A stretch of 64,000 nt of DNA. It comes from Phycicoccus sp. Soil802 (lineage in GTDB: Bacteria > Actinomycetota > Actinomycetes > Actinomycetales > Dermatophilaceae). Every line of letters starts with the position of its first letter. The first letter of the stretch is position 1. Location: positions 269,256 to 333,255 of the forward strand of contig NZ_LMSS01000006.1 of the NCBI RefSeq assembly GCF_001429605.1, written 5' to 3'. The notes beneath the pieces are model-generated. The model made no database searches. It was not told the origin of the DNA and worked only from the letters and a program-made list of their open reading frames with translations. The position numbers and the translations under genes were made by a program. Of this stretch, positions 1 through 8,547 are shown one piece after another.

Positions 1-842
1 CGACGAGCCCTGGAGGCGGCGCAGCGGTCCCGGGCCGAGGTCGACGCCCACGAGGACGCGGTGCTGCGCGGCGAGGAGGAGCACGCCCTCGCCGCGACGA
101 AGCTGACCCTGCACGACAACCACGACGGCACCACCACCGGACACTTCACCGTGCCCACCCTCGCCGCCACCATCCTCAAGAAGGTCGTGCAGCAGATGGC
201 GTCGCCGCGCCGGTTCGCCCAGCAGGCGGCCCGTCGGGCCCGAGCCGAGGGGTCCGCCGGTGGTGCGTCATTGACCGCAGACCAGGTCGCCGAGGCGACC
301 TGGGACGCGTTCCGGGCCGAGGACCTGGACTGGTCCCAGAAGTACGGGCGGGCGTTCGTCGAGCTGCTCGAGCACCTGCCCACCGACCACCTGTCCGGCA
401 AGGTCAACGCCACCGTCCTGATCACCCTCGACCACGACCAGCTCAAGGCCTCGCTCGGCGCGGCCCACCTCGACACCGGCCACGACCTCTCCGCCTCCGA
501 AGCACGCCGGCTGGCCTGCGGGGCCGGCCTGCTGCCGGCCGTCCTCGACGGCCAGTCCCAGCTGCTCGACCTCGGCCGCACCCAACGCTTCTTCACCGAA
601 GCCCAACGGGCGCCCTGTCGATGACCTACGACTCCTGCGCCGCCGACGACTGCGACCGCCCCTACGCCTGGACCGAACACCACCACCACGACCCCTGGGC
701 CACCGGCGGGCAGACCGACCTCGACAACGCGGTCCCGCTCTGCGGGTTCCACCACCGCCGGATGCACCACCCCGGCTTCCACCACCAGATCACCCACGAG
801 CCCAGCGGCCGCAAACGAGTCACCATCCACCGGCGGACATAG
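1..842 (+). pseudogene. DUF222-HNH endonuclease, frameshifted, 5' end outside window
   Basis: The reading frame is open from base 1 and encodes the middle and C-terminal part of a DUF222 (13E12 repeat) protein. It breaks near 607-611: the upstream frame ends in TGA at 622-624. The frame that continues the family sequence (TYDSCAADDCDRPYAWTEHH, then an HHHHDPW ... LCGFHHRR HNH core) runs to the stop at 840-842. Family members normally read TEAQRRAL-MTYD across this point, so one base appears to be missing in the CCAACGGGCGCCC stretch. The catalytic HNH histidines and asparagine are intact downstream. These genes are multicopy and decay often in actinobacteria; their role (homing or defence nuclease) is not settled. 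A sequencing error in the G/C run is the main alternative. An intact relative lies at 33642-35573. Confidence 0.8.
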
Positions 843-884
843 CCGCGCCGTGAGGCCAGGTCGAGACCGACCGGCACGGCTGGC

Positions 885-921
885 GAGGTGTGCCGCGTGG
901 CCCAGCCACGCGGCATACCTC
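885..921. terminator. Bidirectional hairpin between HNH pseudogene and leuA
   Basis: Arms GAGGTGTGCCGCGTGG (885-900) and CCACGCGGCATACCTC (906-921) pair over 16 positions with one G-U, around a CCCAG loop. It sits between two converging genes, directly before the leuA stop codon. The right arm contains the recurrent motif CGGCATAC. There is no clear U tract, which is usual for high-GC actinobacteria. Confidence 0.75.
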
Positions 922-924
922 ACC

Positions 925-2715
<1,791 letters not shown>

Positions 2716-2758
2716 TCAGCCGGCAACGCAAACTCCGCGACGAGGGGCGGCTGATCGG

Positions 2759-2803
2759 TCAGGCCCCGCCGCGGCGGCGAAGGAGGAGGCGCAGTGAATG
2801 CAC
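2759..2803 (-). CDS. leuL: leuA leader peptide (14 aa, Leu-rich)
   Basis: A 14-codon ORF, MHSLRLLLRRRGGA, starts at GTG (2803-2801) and ends at TGA (2761-2759), 88 nt before leuA. Four of its codons are leucine (CTG, then CTC-CTC-CTT consecutively). Such leader peptides upstream of leuA are known in actinobacteria and sense leucyl-tRNA supply by ribosome stalling. A -10-like TACCCT sits 6 nt before the GTG, so the transcript is probably leaderless. The AT-containing GTATGCCG/CGGCATAC inverted repeat overlaps this promoter. I did not work out the downstream antiterminator fold. Confidence 0.72.
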   Translation of the reverse strand: MHSLRLLLRRRGGA

Positions 2804-2807
2804 GGAT

Positions 2808-2841
2808 CGAGGGTATGCCGCGTGGCCGGCATACGTCCAAC
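2808..2841 (-). promoter_or_regulatory. leuL/leuA promoter with inverted repeat
   Basis: On the minus strand TTGGAC (-35-like) is followed after about 19 bp by TACCCT (-10-like), then 6 nt to the leader GTG. The spacer holds the inverted repeat GTATGCCG (2813-2820) / CGGCATAC (2827-2834) with a 6-nt centre. This could be an operator, or simply two copies of the motif that recurs across the window. Confidence 0.5.
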
Positions 2842-2906
2842 GTCCGAACCGGCCCGCCCACCATCCGGACGGCCGCGAACCAGACGCAGGCCGATAGGTT
2901 GCCGCC

Positions 2907-3722
2907 ATGATGATCCGACCGGACACCCTCGCGGCCATCAAGGCGGGCGACGTCGACCTCGCCTTCCGGCGGTGGGACCGGCCCCGGGTCGTGGTCGGCA
3001 CGCGGCTGCGCACGCGCGTCGGGCTGCTCGAGGTGACGAGCGTCGACAAGGTCGCCCCGTCGCGGATCAGCGCCGAGGAGGCACGGCGCGCGGGTGCCAA
3101 GTCGGTCGTCGAGCTGCGCCGGATGCTCGAGGCCAAGGCCGATCGCCCGGTCTGGCGGGTCGGGCTACGCCACGCGGGCGCCGATCCGAGGGAGCAGCTG
3201 CGTGCCTCGGTGCCCGAGGGCGACGAGGTGGCCGCGATCCGCGAGCGCCTCGACCGCCTGGACCGCGCGTCGGCGATCGGGCCGTGGACGAGGGCGACGC
3301 TGGCGATCATCGACCGCCTCCCCACGGTCCGTGCGCCCGAGCTCGCCGCCGAGCTGGGTCGCGACACCCCGAGCTTCAAGCGCGACGTCCGCAAGCTCAA
3401 GGAGCTCGGGCTGACCGAGTCGCTCGACATCGGCTACCGGCTGTCCCCGCGTGGGGCGGCTGTGGTCGACGCCGAGGCGGGTGCTCCCCGGCTCGACCGG
3501 CCGACCGCCCCCGAGGGCACTCCCCTGCCCCGCATCGGCGCCCCCGCCACGCGGGCGCTGCGGGCCGAGGGGATCTGGACCCTCGAGCAGGTGCGGGACC
3601 GCAGCGAGGAGGAGCTGGCGGCGCTGCACGGGGTGGGACCGATCGCGCTGCGGTTCCTGCGCGAGGCCCTGGCCGAGCGCGGCTGGGCGTTCGCCCCCAC
3701 CCCCACCCCCGGTTCCAGGTAA
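2907..3722 (+). CDS. ASCH-like / winged-helix / helix-hairpin-helix protein
   Basis: A 271-residue protein of unknown role. Residues about 1-95 look like an ASCH/PUA-like fold (VVVGTRLRTRVGLLEVTSVD, then the ISAEEARRAGAKS pattern). Residues about 125-180 resemble a winged helix (APELAAELGRDTPSFKRDVR). The C-terminal 60 residues form a helix-hairpin-helix like that of RNA polymerase alpha-CTD (LPRIGAPATRALRAEG ... ALHGVGPIALRFLREAL). This suggests nucleic-acid binding, perhaps RNA modification reading, by inference only. TAGGTT ends 6 nt before the ATG, so the mRNA is probably leaderless. The TAA stop lies inside the terminator hairpin shared with acdS. Confidence 0.8.
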   Translation: MMIRPDTLAAIKAGDVDLAFRRWDRPRVVVGTRLRTRVGLLEVTSVDKVAPSRISAEEARRAGAKSVVELRRMLEAKADRPVWRVGLRHAGADPREQLRASVPEGDEVAAIRERLDRLDRASAIGPWTRATLAIIDRLPTVRAPELAAELGRDTPSFKRDVRKLKELGLTESLDIGYRLSPRGAAVVDAEAGAPRLDRPTAPEGTPLPRIGAPATRALRAEGIWTLEQVRDRSEEELAALHGVGPIALRFLREALAERGWAFAPTPTPGSR

Positions 3723-3758
3723 ACGCGCCGGTGATCACGGGCGCGTTTACCTCGAACC
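3711..3758. terminator. Bidirectional terminator containing both convergent stop codons
   Basis: GGTTCCAGGTAAACGCGCC (3711-3729) pairs with GGCGCGTTTACCTCGAACC (3740-3758), 18 of 19 positions, around a 10-nt loop. The left arm contains the TAA of the plus-strand gene (3720-3722) and the right arm the TAA of acdS (3747-3749), each in the context AGGTAAACGCGCC. Confidence 0.85.
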
Positions 3759-4775
3759 GTCGAAGATTCCGGAGTAGGCGTTGAGGGCCGGCTGCCCGCC
3801 GAGGTGGGCGTAGAGCACCGTCGAGTCGTTGGGGATCTCGCCGGACGTCACGAGGTCGACCAGGCCGGCCATCGACTTCCCCTCGTAGACGGGGTCGATG
3901 ATCATGCCCTCCAGGCGACCGCTCAGCAGGATGGCCTCGACGGTCGACGCGACCGGGATGCCGTAGAGGTCGCCGGCCCAGCCCTCCAGCACGGTCACCT
4001 CGTCGTCGCGCAGCTGGCGGTCGAGCCCGATGAGGTCGGCCGTGTGCTGGGCGATGCGCCGGACCTGGTCGCGGGTCTTGTCGATCGTGGCCGAGGCGTC
4101 GATGCCCAGGACCCGGCGCGGGCGACCGCCGGCGTCCTCCAGGGCTGCGAACCCGGCGATCATGCCCGCGTGGGTCGAGCCGGTCACGGTGCAGACGACG
4201 ATGGTGTCGAAGAAGACCCCGAGCTCCTCCTCCTGCTGGGCCACCTCGTGGGCCCAGTTCGCGAAACCGAGCCCACCGAGTCGGTGCTCGGAGGCCCCGG
4301 CGGGGATCCCGTAGGGCTTGCCGCCGGACTCCTCGACCTCGCGCAGCGCGTCCTCCCACGACGAGCGGATGCCGATGTCGAAGCCGTGCGGGTCGAGCCG
4401 GGCGTCGGCGCCCATGATCCGCGACAGCAGGATGTTGCCGACCTTGTCGTTGACCGGGTCGTCCCAGTCCACCCACTTCTCCTGCACCAGGCGGCACTTC
4501 AGCCCGAGGTGCGCCGCCACGGCCGCCACCTGCCGGGTGTGGTTGGACTGGTAGCCACCGATCGACACCAAGGTGTCCGCGCCCTGCGCGAGGGCGTCCG
4601 GCACGATGTACTCGAGCTTGCGGGTCTTGTTGCCACCAAAGGCCAAGCCGCTGTTGCAGTCCTCGCGCTTGGCCCAGACCTGAGCGCCACCGAGGTGCTC
4701 GGTCAGCCGCGCCAGCCGGTGCACCGGGCTCGGGCCGAAGGTCAGCGGGTAGCGCTCGAAGTCGTGGATCGACAT
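3747..4775 (-). CDS. acdS: 1-aminocyclopropane-1-carboxylate deaminase
   Basis: PLP enzyme that splits ACC, the plant ethylene precursor, into 2-oxobutyrate and ammonia; bacteria bearing it can lower ethylene in plant hosts. The 342 residues match the family length (about 338). The PLP lysine is in GGNKTRK (Lys50). The C-terminal half has [10 protein letters not shown] and LYAHLGG, carrying the Glu and Leu (Pseudomonas Glu295 and Leu322) that separate true ACC deaminases from D-cysteine desulfhydrase. AGGAG lies 8 nt upstream of the ATG at 4775. It follows the GntR gene by 31 nt, so both are probably one unit, with GntR as local regulator. Substrate assignment rests on these two residues and would need assay to be certain. 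Confidence 0.92.
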   Translation of the reverse strand: MSIHDFERYPLTFGPSPVHRLARLTEHLGGAQVWAKREDCNSGLAFGGNKTRKLEYIVPDALAQGADTLVSIGGYQSNHTRQVAAVAAHLGLKCRLVQEKWVDWDDPVNDKVGNILLSRIMGADARLDPHGFDIGIRSSWEDALREVEESGGKPYGIPAGASEHRLGGLGFANWAHEVAQQEEELGVFFDTIVVCTVTGSTHAGMIAGFAALEDAGGRPRRVLGIDASATIDKTRDQVRRIAQHTADLIGLDRQLRDDEVTVLEGWAGDLYGIPVASTVEAILLSGRLEGMIIDPVYEGKSMAGLVDLVTSGEIPNDSTVLYAHLGGQPALNAYSGIFDGSR

Positions 4776-4806
4776 GGGGATCTCCTGGGCTTGCCGGTGG
4801 TGTGGG

Positions 4807-5460
4807 TCAGGTGTCGAGCAGGGGTGCGAGGGTCTGCCAGGTCTGGTGGGAGACCTCGGCGGCCGCCTCCCGGTCCCCCGCCTCGCACAGGTCGATGAGC
4901 CGGGCGTGCAACGCCACGGACCCACGACCCGAGAGCGAGCTGAACCGCAACCGCTCCACCCGCCGGAGCACCGGCGTGAACTGGTCGAGGACTGCCGCGA
5001 GCGCGGCGTTCCCCGCCGCCGCGACCGGTATGCCGTGCAGCTCGTCGTCGGCGGCGAGCGCTCCTTCCGCGTCGCCGGCCTCCAACGCCGCGCGGAAGCG
5101 CGCGTTCGCGGCACGCATGCGGGCAAGGTCGTCGGCCGTCAGCTGGCCGACCGCGTCGTGGACGGCGAGCCGGTGCATCTGGGCCACCACCGCCTGGGCG
5201 TCACGAGCCGCCCGGGTGTCGAGCGAGGCCACCGTGGTCGAGCGGCCCGGAAGGGAGGCGACCAGCCCGGCCTGCTGGAGGCGGAGCAGCGCCTCGCGCA
5301 CGGGGGTGCGGCTCACCCCGAGCCAGGCCGCCAGCTCCTGGTCACGCAGCTGCTCGCCGGGGCCGAGGGTGCCGTCGACGATCGCGTCGCGGACCCGGCG
5401 GTGGACGTCGTCGCGCAGCAGGGCACGCGAGACCGGAGGCTGCGGCGACGGGACAGGCAT
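4807..5460 (-). CDS. GntR/FadR-family (FCD) transcriptional regulator
   Basis: 217 residues. An N-terminal winged helix has the classic GntR signature ([20 protein letters not shown], about 41-60) and is followed by an all-helical FCD ligand domain (about 80-210). FCD regulators usually respond to small carboxylates or amino acids and bind short palindromes. The gene immediately precedes acdS on the same strand, so it likely controls acdS and itself. Actinobacterial ACC deaminase genes are often paired with a GntR, unlike the Lrp-type AcdR of proteobacteria. An AT-rich palindrome lies 3 nt before its start codon. Confidence 0.9.
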   Translation of the reverse strand: MPVPSPQPPVSRALLRDDVHRRVRDAIVDGTLGPGEQLRDQELAAWLGVSRTPVREALLRLQQAGLVASLPGRSTTVASLDTRAARDAQAVVAQMHRLAVHDAVGQLTADDLARMRAANARFRAALEAGDAEGALAADDELHGIPVAAAGNAALAAVLDQFTPVLRRVERLRFSSLSGRGSVALHARLIDLCEAGDREAAAEVSHQTWQTLAPLLDT

Positions 5461-5462
5461 GC

Positions 5463-5477
5463 GATATATTGCATATC
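5463..5477 (-). promoter_or_regulatory. AT-rich palindrome before the GntR gene
   Basis: GATATATTGCATATC has GATAT/ATATC arms in a setting that is otherwise very GC-rich. It directly abuts the start codon and overlaps any -10 element. It is a good candidate operator for the GntR regulator. Confidence 0.5.
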
Positions 5478-5503
5478 ACTGGTGTCGTCAGGTCAAGTGC
5501 CGC

Positions 5504-6808
5504 TCACCCGGTGGGCTGCACGGACTGGACTTCATCAAGCTGCTCGATGGACGCGGTCGAGAAGACCGGTGACCAGAGCAGGAAGAGCACTGACAACGAG
5601 CCGCCGACCGCCGCGACCACCATCGTCGGGGCCAGCCCGATCCACTCCCCGACCAGCCCGCCGAGGACCGCGCCGAGGGGGCGGATGCCGTAGTTGACCG
5701 ACGAGAAGGCCCCGCTGACGCGGCTGCGGACCCCGTCGGGGGTCACCGCGGTCATCAGGGCGTTGAGCGGGATGTCGAGGCACATCACCCCGAGCGCTGA
5801 GATGAACTCGACCAGGGCGAGGACGCCCGCCCTCGACCAGGTCGGGCCGCCGGCCAGCGGCAACAGCGCGAAGGGCGCCGAGAACACCACCGCGCCGACC
5901 GCGATGGTGCGACCGAGGCCGATGCGTCGAGCCAACGGACCGGCGAGCACCGTGCCGAGGAGACCACCGGTCGCCCCGATCCCCAGGGCGAGCCCGATGA
6001 CCCCGGCAGAGAGGCCGAGCTCGCGGCTGGCGAAGAGGATCAGGAGTGCACCGGCCATCAGGTTGAAGAGGTTGATGGTCGTGGCGCAGGCGAGGGAGGC
6101 GCGCAGGTAGCGGTCCTTCAGGACCAGGCCCATGCCGTCGCGGGCCCGTCGGAGCAGCCCCGCCTCGTTCGTTGTGTCGACCGGCAGGTCGGGCACCCGC
6201 ACCCTGCCGATGAGCACCGCGGAGACGGCGAAGGTGACCGCGTCGACGAGCATGGCGACGGGTGCCGTCACGGCCTGGATCAGCCCACCGGCCACCGCCG
6301 GACCCGCCACGAACGACGCCGAGCGCGTGCCGCTGAGCAGGCTGTTGGCCTCGACGAACTGGTCGCGCCGGACCAGCGTCACGAAGAAGCTCGGGTAGGA
6401 CGTCTGGTAGAGCACCTGGCCGGCTCCCGCGAGCAGCGCCACCGCGAACAGCTGCGCCATGGTGATGGCGCCGAGGAAGTGGGCGACGGGCAGGGTCAGC
6501 AGGACCACGCAGCGCAGCAGGTCGGCCACGATGAGCAGCCGGCGCTTGCGCACCTGGTGGTCGACCCACGTGCCCACGAACAGCGACAGCAGGTTCGGGG
6601 CCCAGACCGCGGCGGTCAACAGACCCACGGTCGGGGCGCTGGCGTGCAGGGCGGTGACCGCGATCAGGGGCAGCGCCAGCTCGGTGATCCGGTCGCCGAA
6701 CTGCGAGACGCCCTGACCGACCCAGTAGGTCGCGAACCGTCGGTCCCGCCACAGCGCAGACTTCTGCGTCGCCTCCGTCGCCACGGCGGAGGCCGTGGGG
6801 TCGCTCAT
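5504..6808 (-). CDS. MFS efflux transporter (DHA3-like)
   Basis: A 434-residue membrane protein with about 12 predicted hydrophobic segments in two halves. The N-terminus WRDRRFATYWVGQGVSQFGD and the FVGTWVDHQVRKRR loop (motif A region after TM2) are typical of the DHA3 drug-efflux branch (macrolide-type exporters). It overlaps the upstream ArsR gene by 4 nt (ATGA), so the two are translationally coupled and the regulator probably governs export. Substrate unknown. The downstream GntR-acdS pair begins 43 nt later on the same strand. Confidence 0.88.
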   Translation of the reverse strand: MSDPTASAVATEATQKSALWRDRRFATYWVGQGVSQFGDRITELALPLIAVTALHASAPTVGLLTAAVWAPNLLSLFVGTWVDHQVRKRRLLIVADLLRCVVLLTLPVAHFLGAITMAQLFAVALLAGAGQVLYQTSYPSFFVTLVRRDQFVEANSLLSGTRSASFVAGPAVAGGLIQAVTAPVAMLVDAVTFAVSAVLIGRVRVPDLPVDTTNEAGLLRRARDGMGLVLKDRYLRASLACATTINLFNLMAGALLILFASRELGLSAGVIGLALGIGATGGLLGTVLAGPLARRIGLGRTIAVGAVVFSAPFALLPLAGGPTWSRAGVLALVEFISALGVMCLDIPLNALMTAVTPDGVRSRVSGAFSSVNYGIRPLGAVLGGLVGEWIGLAPTMVVAAVGGSLSVLFLLWSPVFSTASIEQLDEVQSVQPTG

Positions 6809-7389
6809 GACGTCACCTCGGCCTCGGGCAGCACGTAGCGCAACATGCGGACCCGGCGGGACCCCGCGACCGTGGCGGGTCGTCCCTTCCGCAGCACGTA
6901 GGGCGCGAGCAGCTCCTCGATCCGCTCCTCGACCTCGGCGAGCTCGTCCGCCGTCAGCTCGATCGTCGTGTTGGACAAACCTGCGGAACGCCGCCAGTCG
7001 ACCTCGAGCACCGGCTCGACGTCACGCGCCCACCGCTGCGGGAGGTCGGCGGCCTGCTCCATCATCACCCGACCCAGGAGGCTGGCGGCGTCGAGGCTGT
7101 CCTCGTCGCCGGCGACGAACCGGAAGCCGGACCCCACGGCCTCCCACCAGCGCTGCCGCCCGTCGGCGTCCGGCACGCTCGAGGCGTCTCGGACCAGGCC
7201 GTGCTCGGCGAGGTGGCGCAGGTGCCAGCTCACGACCGACGGGGTCGCCCCGACCTGTGCCGCGAGCGCCGTCGCCGTGCTCGGCCCACTGCCCTGGAGA
7301 CGGCTGAGGATCGCGAGCCGCGTCGGGTGCGCGAGGGCCCGCATCCCCCGAGGGGTGAGCTCGACGTCGCCGTACGGGTTGCTGGTCAC
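6805..7389 (-). CDS. ArsR-family winged-helix regulator
   Basis: 194 residues. The N-terminal winged helix (ALAHPTRLAILSRLQ, then TPSVVSWHLRHLAEHGLV, about 17-66) is of the ArsR/HTH_20 type. The C-terminal half is a helical domain without the metal-binding ELCVCDL motif, so it is probably not a metal sensor. The GTG at 7389 is chosen because AAGGAG stands 6 nt upstream. It leads a two-gene operon with the MFS exporter. A perfect 18-bp inverted repeat lies 27 nt upstream and is the likely operator. Confidence 0.88.
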   Translation of the reverse strand: MTSNPYGDVELTPRGMRALAHPTRLAILSRLQGSGPSTATALAAQVGATPSVVSWHLRHLAEHGLVRDASSVPDADGRQRWWEAVGSGFRFVAGDEDSLDAASLLGRVMMEQAADLPQRWARDVEPVLEVDWRRSAGLSNTTIELTADELAEVEERIEELLAPYVLRKGRPATVAGSRRVRMLRYVLPEAEVTS

Positions 7390-7415
7390 GGTGCGCTCCT
7401 TCCGCGCCTCCTCCG

Positions 7416-7459
7416 GTTGGAAGCGAAACTTCCGGATTTCGGGAAGTTTCGCTTCCAAC
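7416..7459 (-). promoter_or_regulatory. 18-bp perfect inverted repeat, probable ArsR operator
   Basis: GTTGGAAGCGAAACTTCC (7416-7433) and its exact reverse complement (7442-7459) flank an 8-nt spacer. It lies in the promoter region of the ArsR-MFS operon. An operator is favoured over a terminator because no gene reads into it. Confidence 0.65.
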
Positions 7460-7485
7460 ACGAGCCGGCGCGGGGTGGGACAGAT

Positions 7486-7517
7486 GTGAGAGGACTCTTT
7501 CGAGAGGACTCTCTCAC
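7486..7517 (+). promoter_or_regulatory. Direct and inverted repeats before the GNAT gene
   Basis: Two copies of GAGAGGACTCT (7488-7498 and 7502-7512) sit within outer arms GTGAGAG/CTCTCAC. The site lies between the divergent ArsR and GNAT genes, about 70 nt before the GNAT start. It is probably an operator for one of them. Confidence 0.45.
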
Positions 7518-7584
7518 AATATCCGGCGGATGTCACCGCGGAAAACCACGTGCGTGCGGACCCGTCCCCCGGCACGATTCCGCC

Positions 7585-8487
7585 ATGGACCTTCCCGACG
7601 GGCTGGTGGCCCGCCCCCTGTCCCCGCCCGACGCCCGCGCCGTCTTCGAGATCGTCGCCGCCGCCGAGACCCACGACGTGGGCGAGGCCGCCATCGAGGT
7701 CGAGGACATCGAGGGCGACTGGGCCCGCGGCAGCTTCGACCTCGCGACCGAGGCCATCGGGGTGTGGGACGGTGACCGGCTGGTGGCCTCCGGCGAGGTC
7801 TTCAAGGGCCGTCGCGCCGACGCCTCCGTGCACCCCGACTACCGCGGGCGCGGCGTCGGCACCTGGCTGGCCGACTGGCTGGAGGACTGCGCCCGCGAGC
7901 GCGGCTCGAAGCTGGTCGGGCAGACCGTGCCGGGCGACACCGACCCCGAGGCGTTCTTCAAGGCGCGCGGCTACCGCGAGGGCTGGACGTCGTGGGTGCT
8001 GCAGGTGCCGGCGGACCGCCCGATCGAGCCGCAGCCGTTGCCCGAGGGCTACACGCTCCGGGAGTTCGCGGGTCCCGCCGACGGCCGGGTCGCCTTCCAG
8101 CTGATCGAGGACGCGTTCAACGAGTGGCCGGACCGCGACCCCTCGACCTTCGAGGACTGGGCACCCCGCGGCCCCCTGCGGCCGGGCTTCGAGCCGTGGC
8201 AGATCCGGTTCGTGGTCGACCCGCAGGGCACGGAGGTCGGGGTCTGCTACACGATCCACGCCGGGGCCACCGGCTACGTCGACGCCATCGCGGTGCGCAG
8301 CGACCAGCGTGGTCGGGGGTTGGCCAGGGCCCTGCTCGTGGACGCGTTCGAGCGCGCGCGGGACCACGGCGCCACGGTCAGCGAGCTCTCCACCGACTCA
8401 CGCACCGGCGCCCTGGGGCTGTACGAGCACGTGGGCATGCAGGTCACCCAGACCTGGCGGCACTGGATGACCGACCTCGAGCCCTGA
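7585..8487 (+). CDS. Tandem GNAT N-acetyltransferase
   Basis: A 300-residue protein with two GNAT folds. The first (about 1-140) carries VHPDYRGRGVGTWL, and the second (about 155-300) carries AVRSDQRGRGLARALL. Both are acetyl-CoA pyrophosphate-binding R/Q-x-x-G-x-G/A loops. Bipartite GNATs include mycothiol synthase, but the sequence gives no substrate. The ATG at 7585 is the first good start. It is divergent from the ArsR operon. Confidence 0.85.
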   Translation: MDLPDGLVARPLSPPDARAVFEIVAAAETHDVGEAAIEVEDIEGDWARGSFDLATEAIGVWDGDRLVASGEVFKGRRADASVHPDYRGRGVGTWLADWLEDCARERGSKLVGQTVPGDTDPEAFFKARGYREGWTSWVLQVPADRPIEPQPLPEGYTLREFAGPADGRVAFQLIEDAFNEWPDRDPSTFEDWAPRGPLRPGFEPWQIRFVVDPQGTEVGVCYTIHAGATGYVDAIAVRSDQRGRGLARALLVDAFERARDHGATVSELSTDSRTGALGLYEHVGMQVTQTWRHWMTDLEP

Positions 8488-8547
8488 CCTGCGCGCGGTG
8501 GTCGCCATGCCTACTCGGGAGTAGCGTGAGGCCAGGGAGGCGATCAC

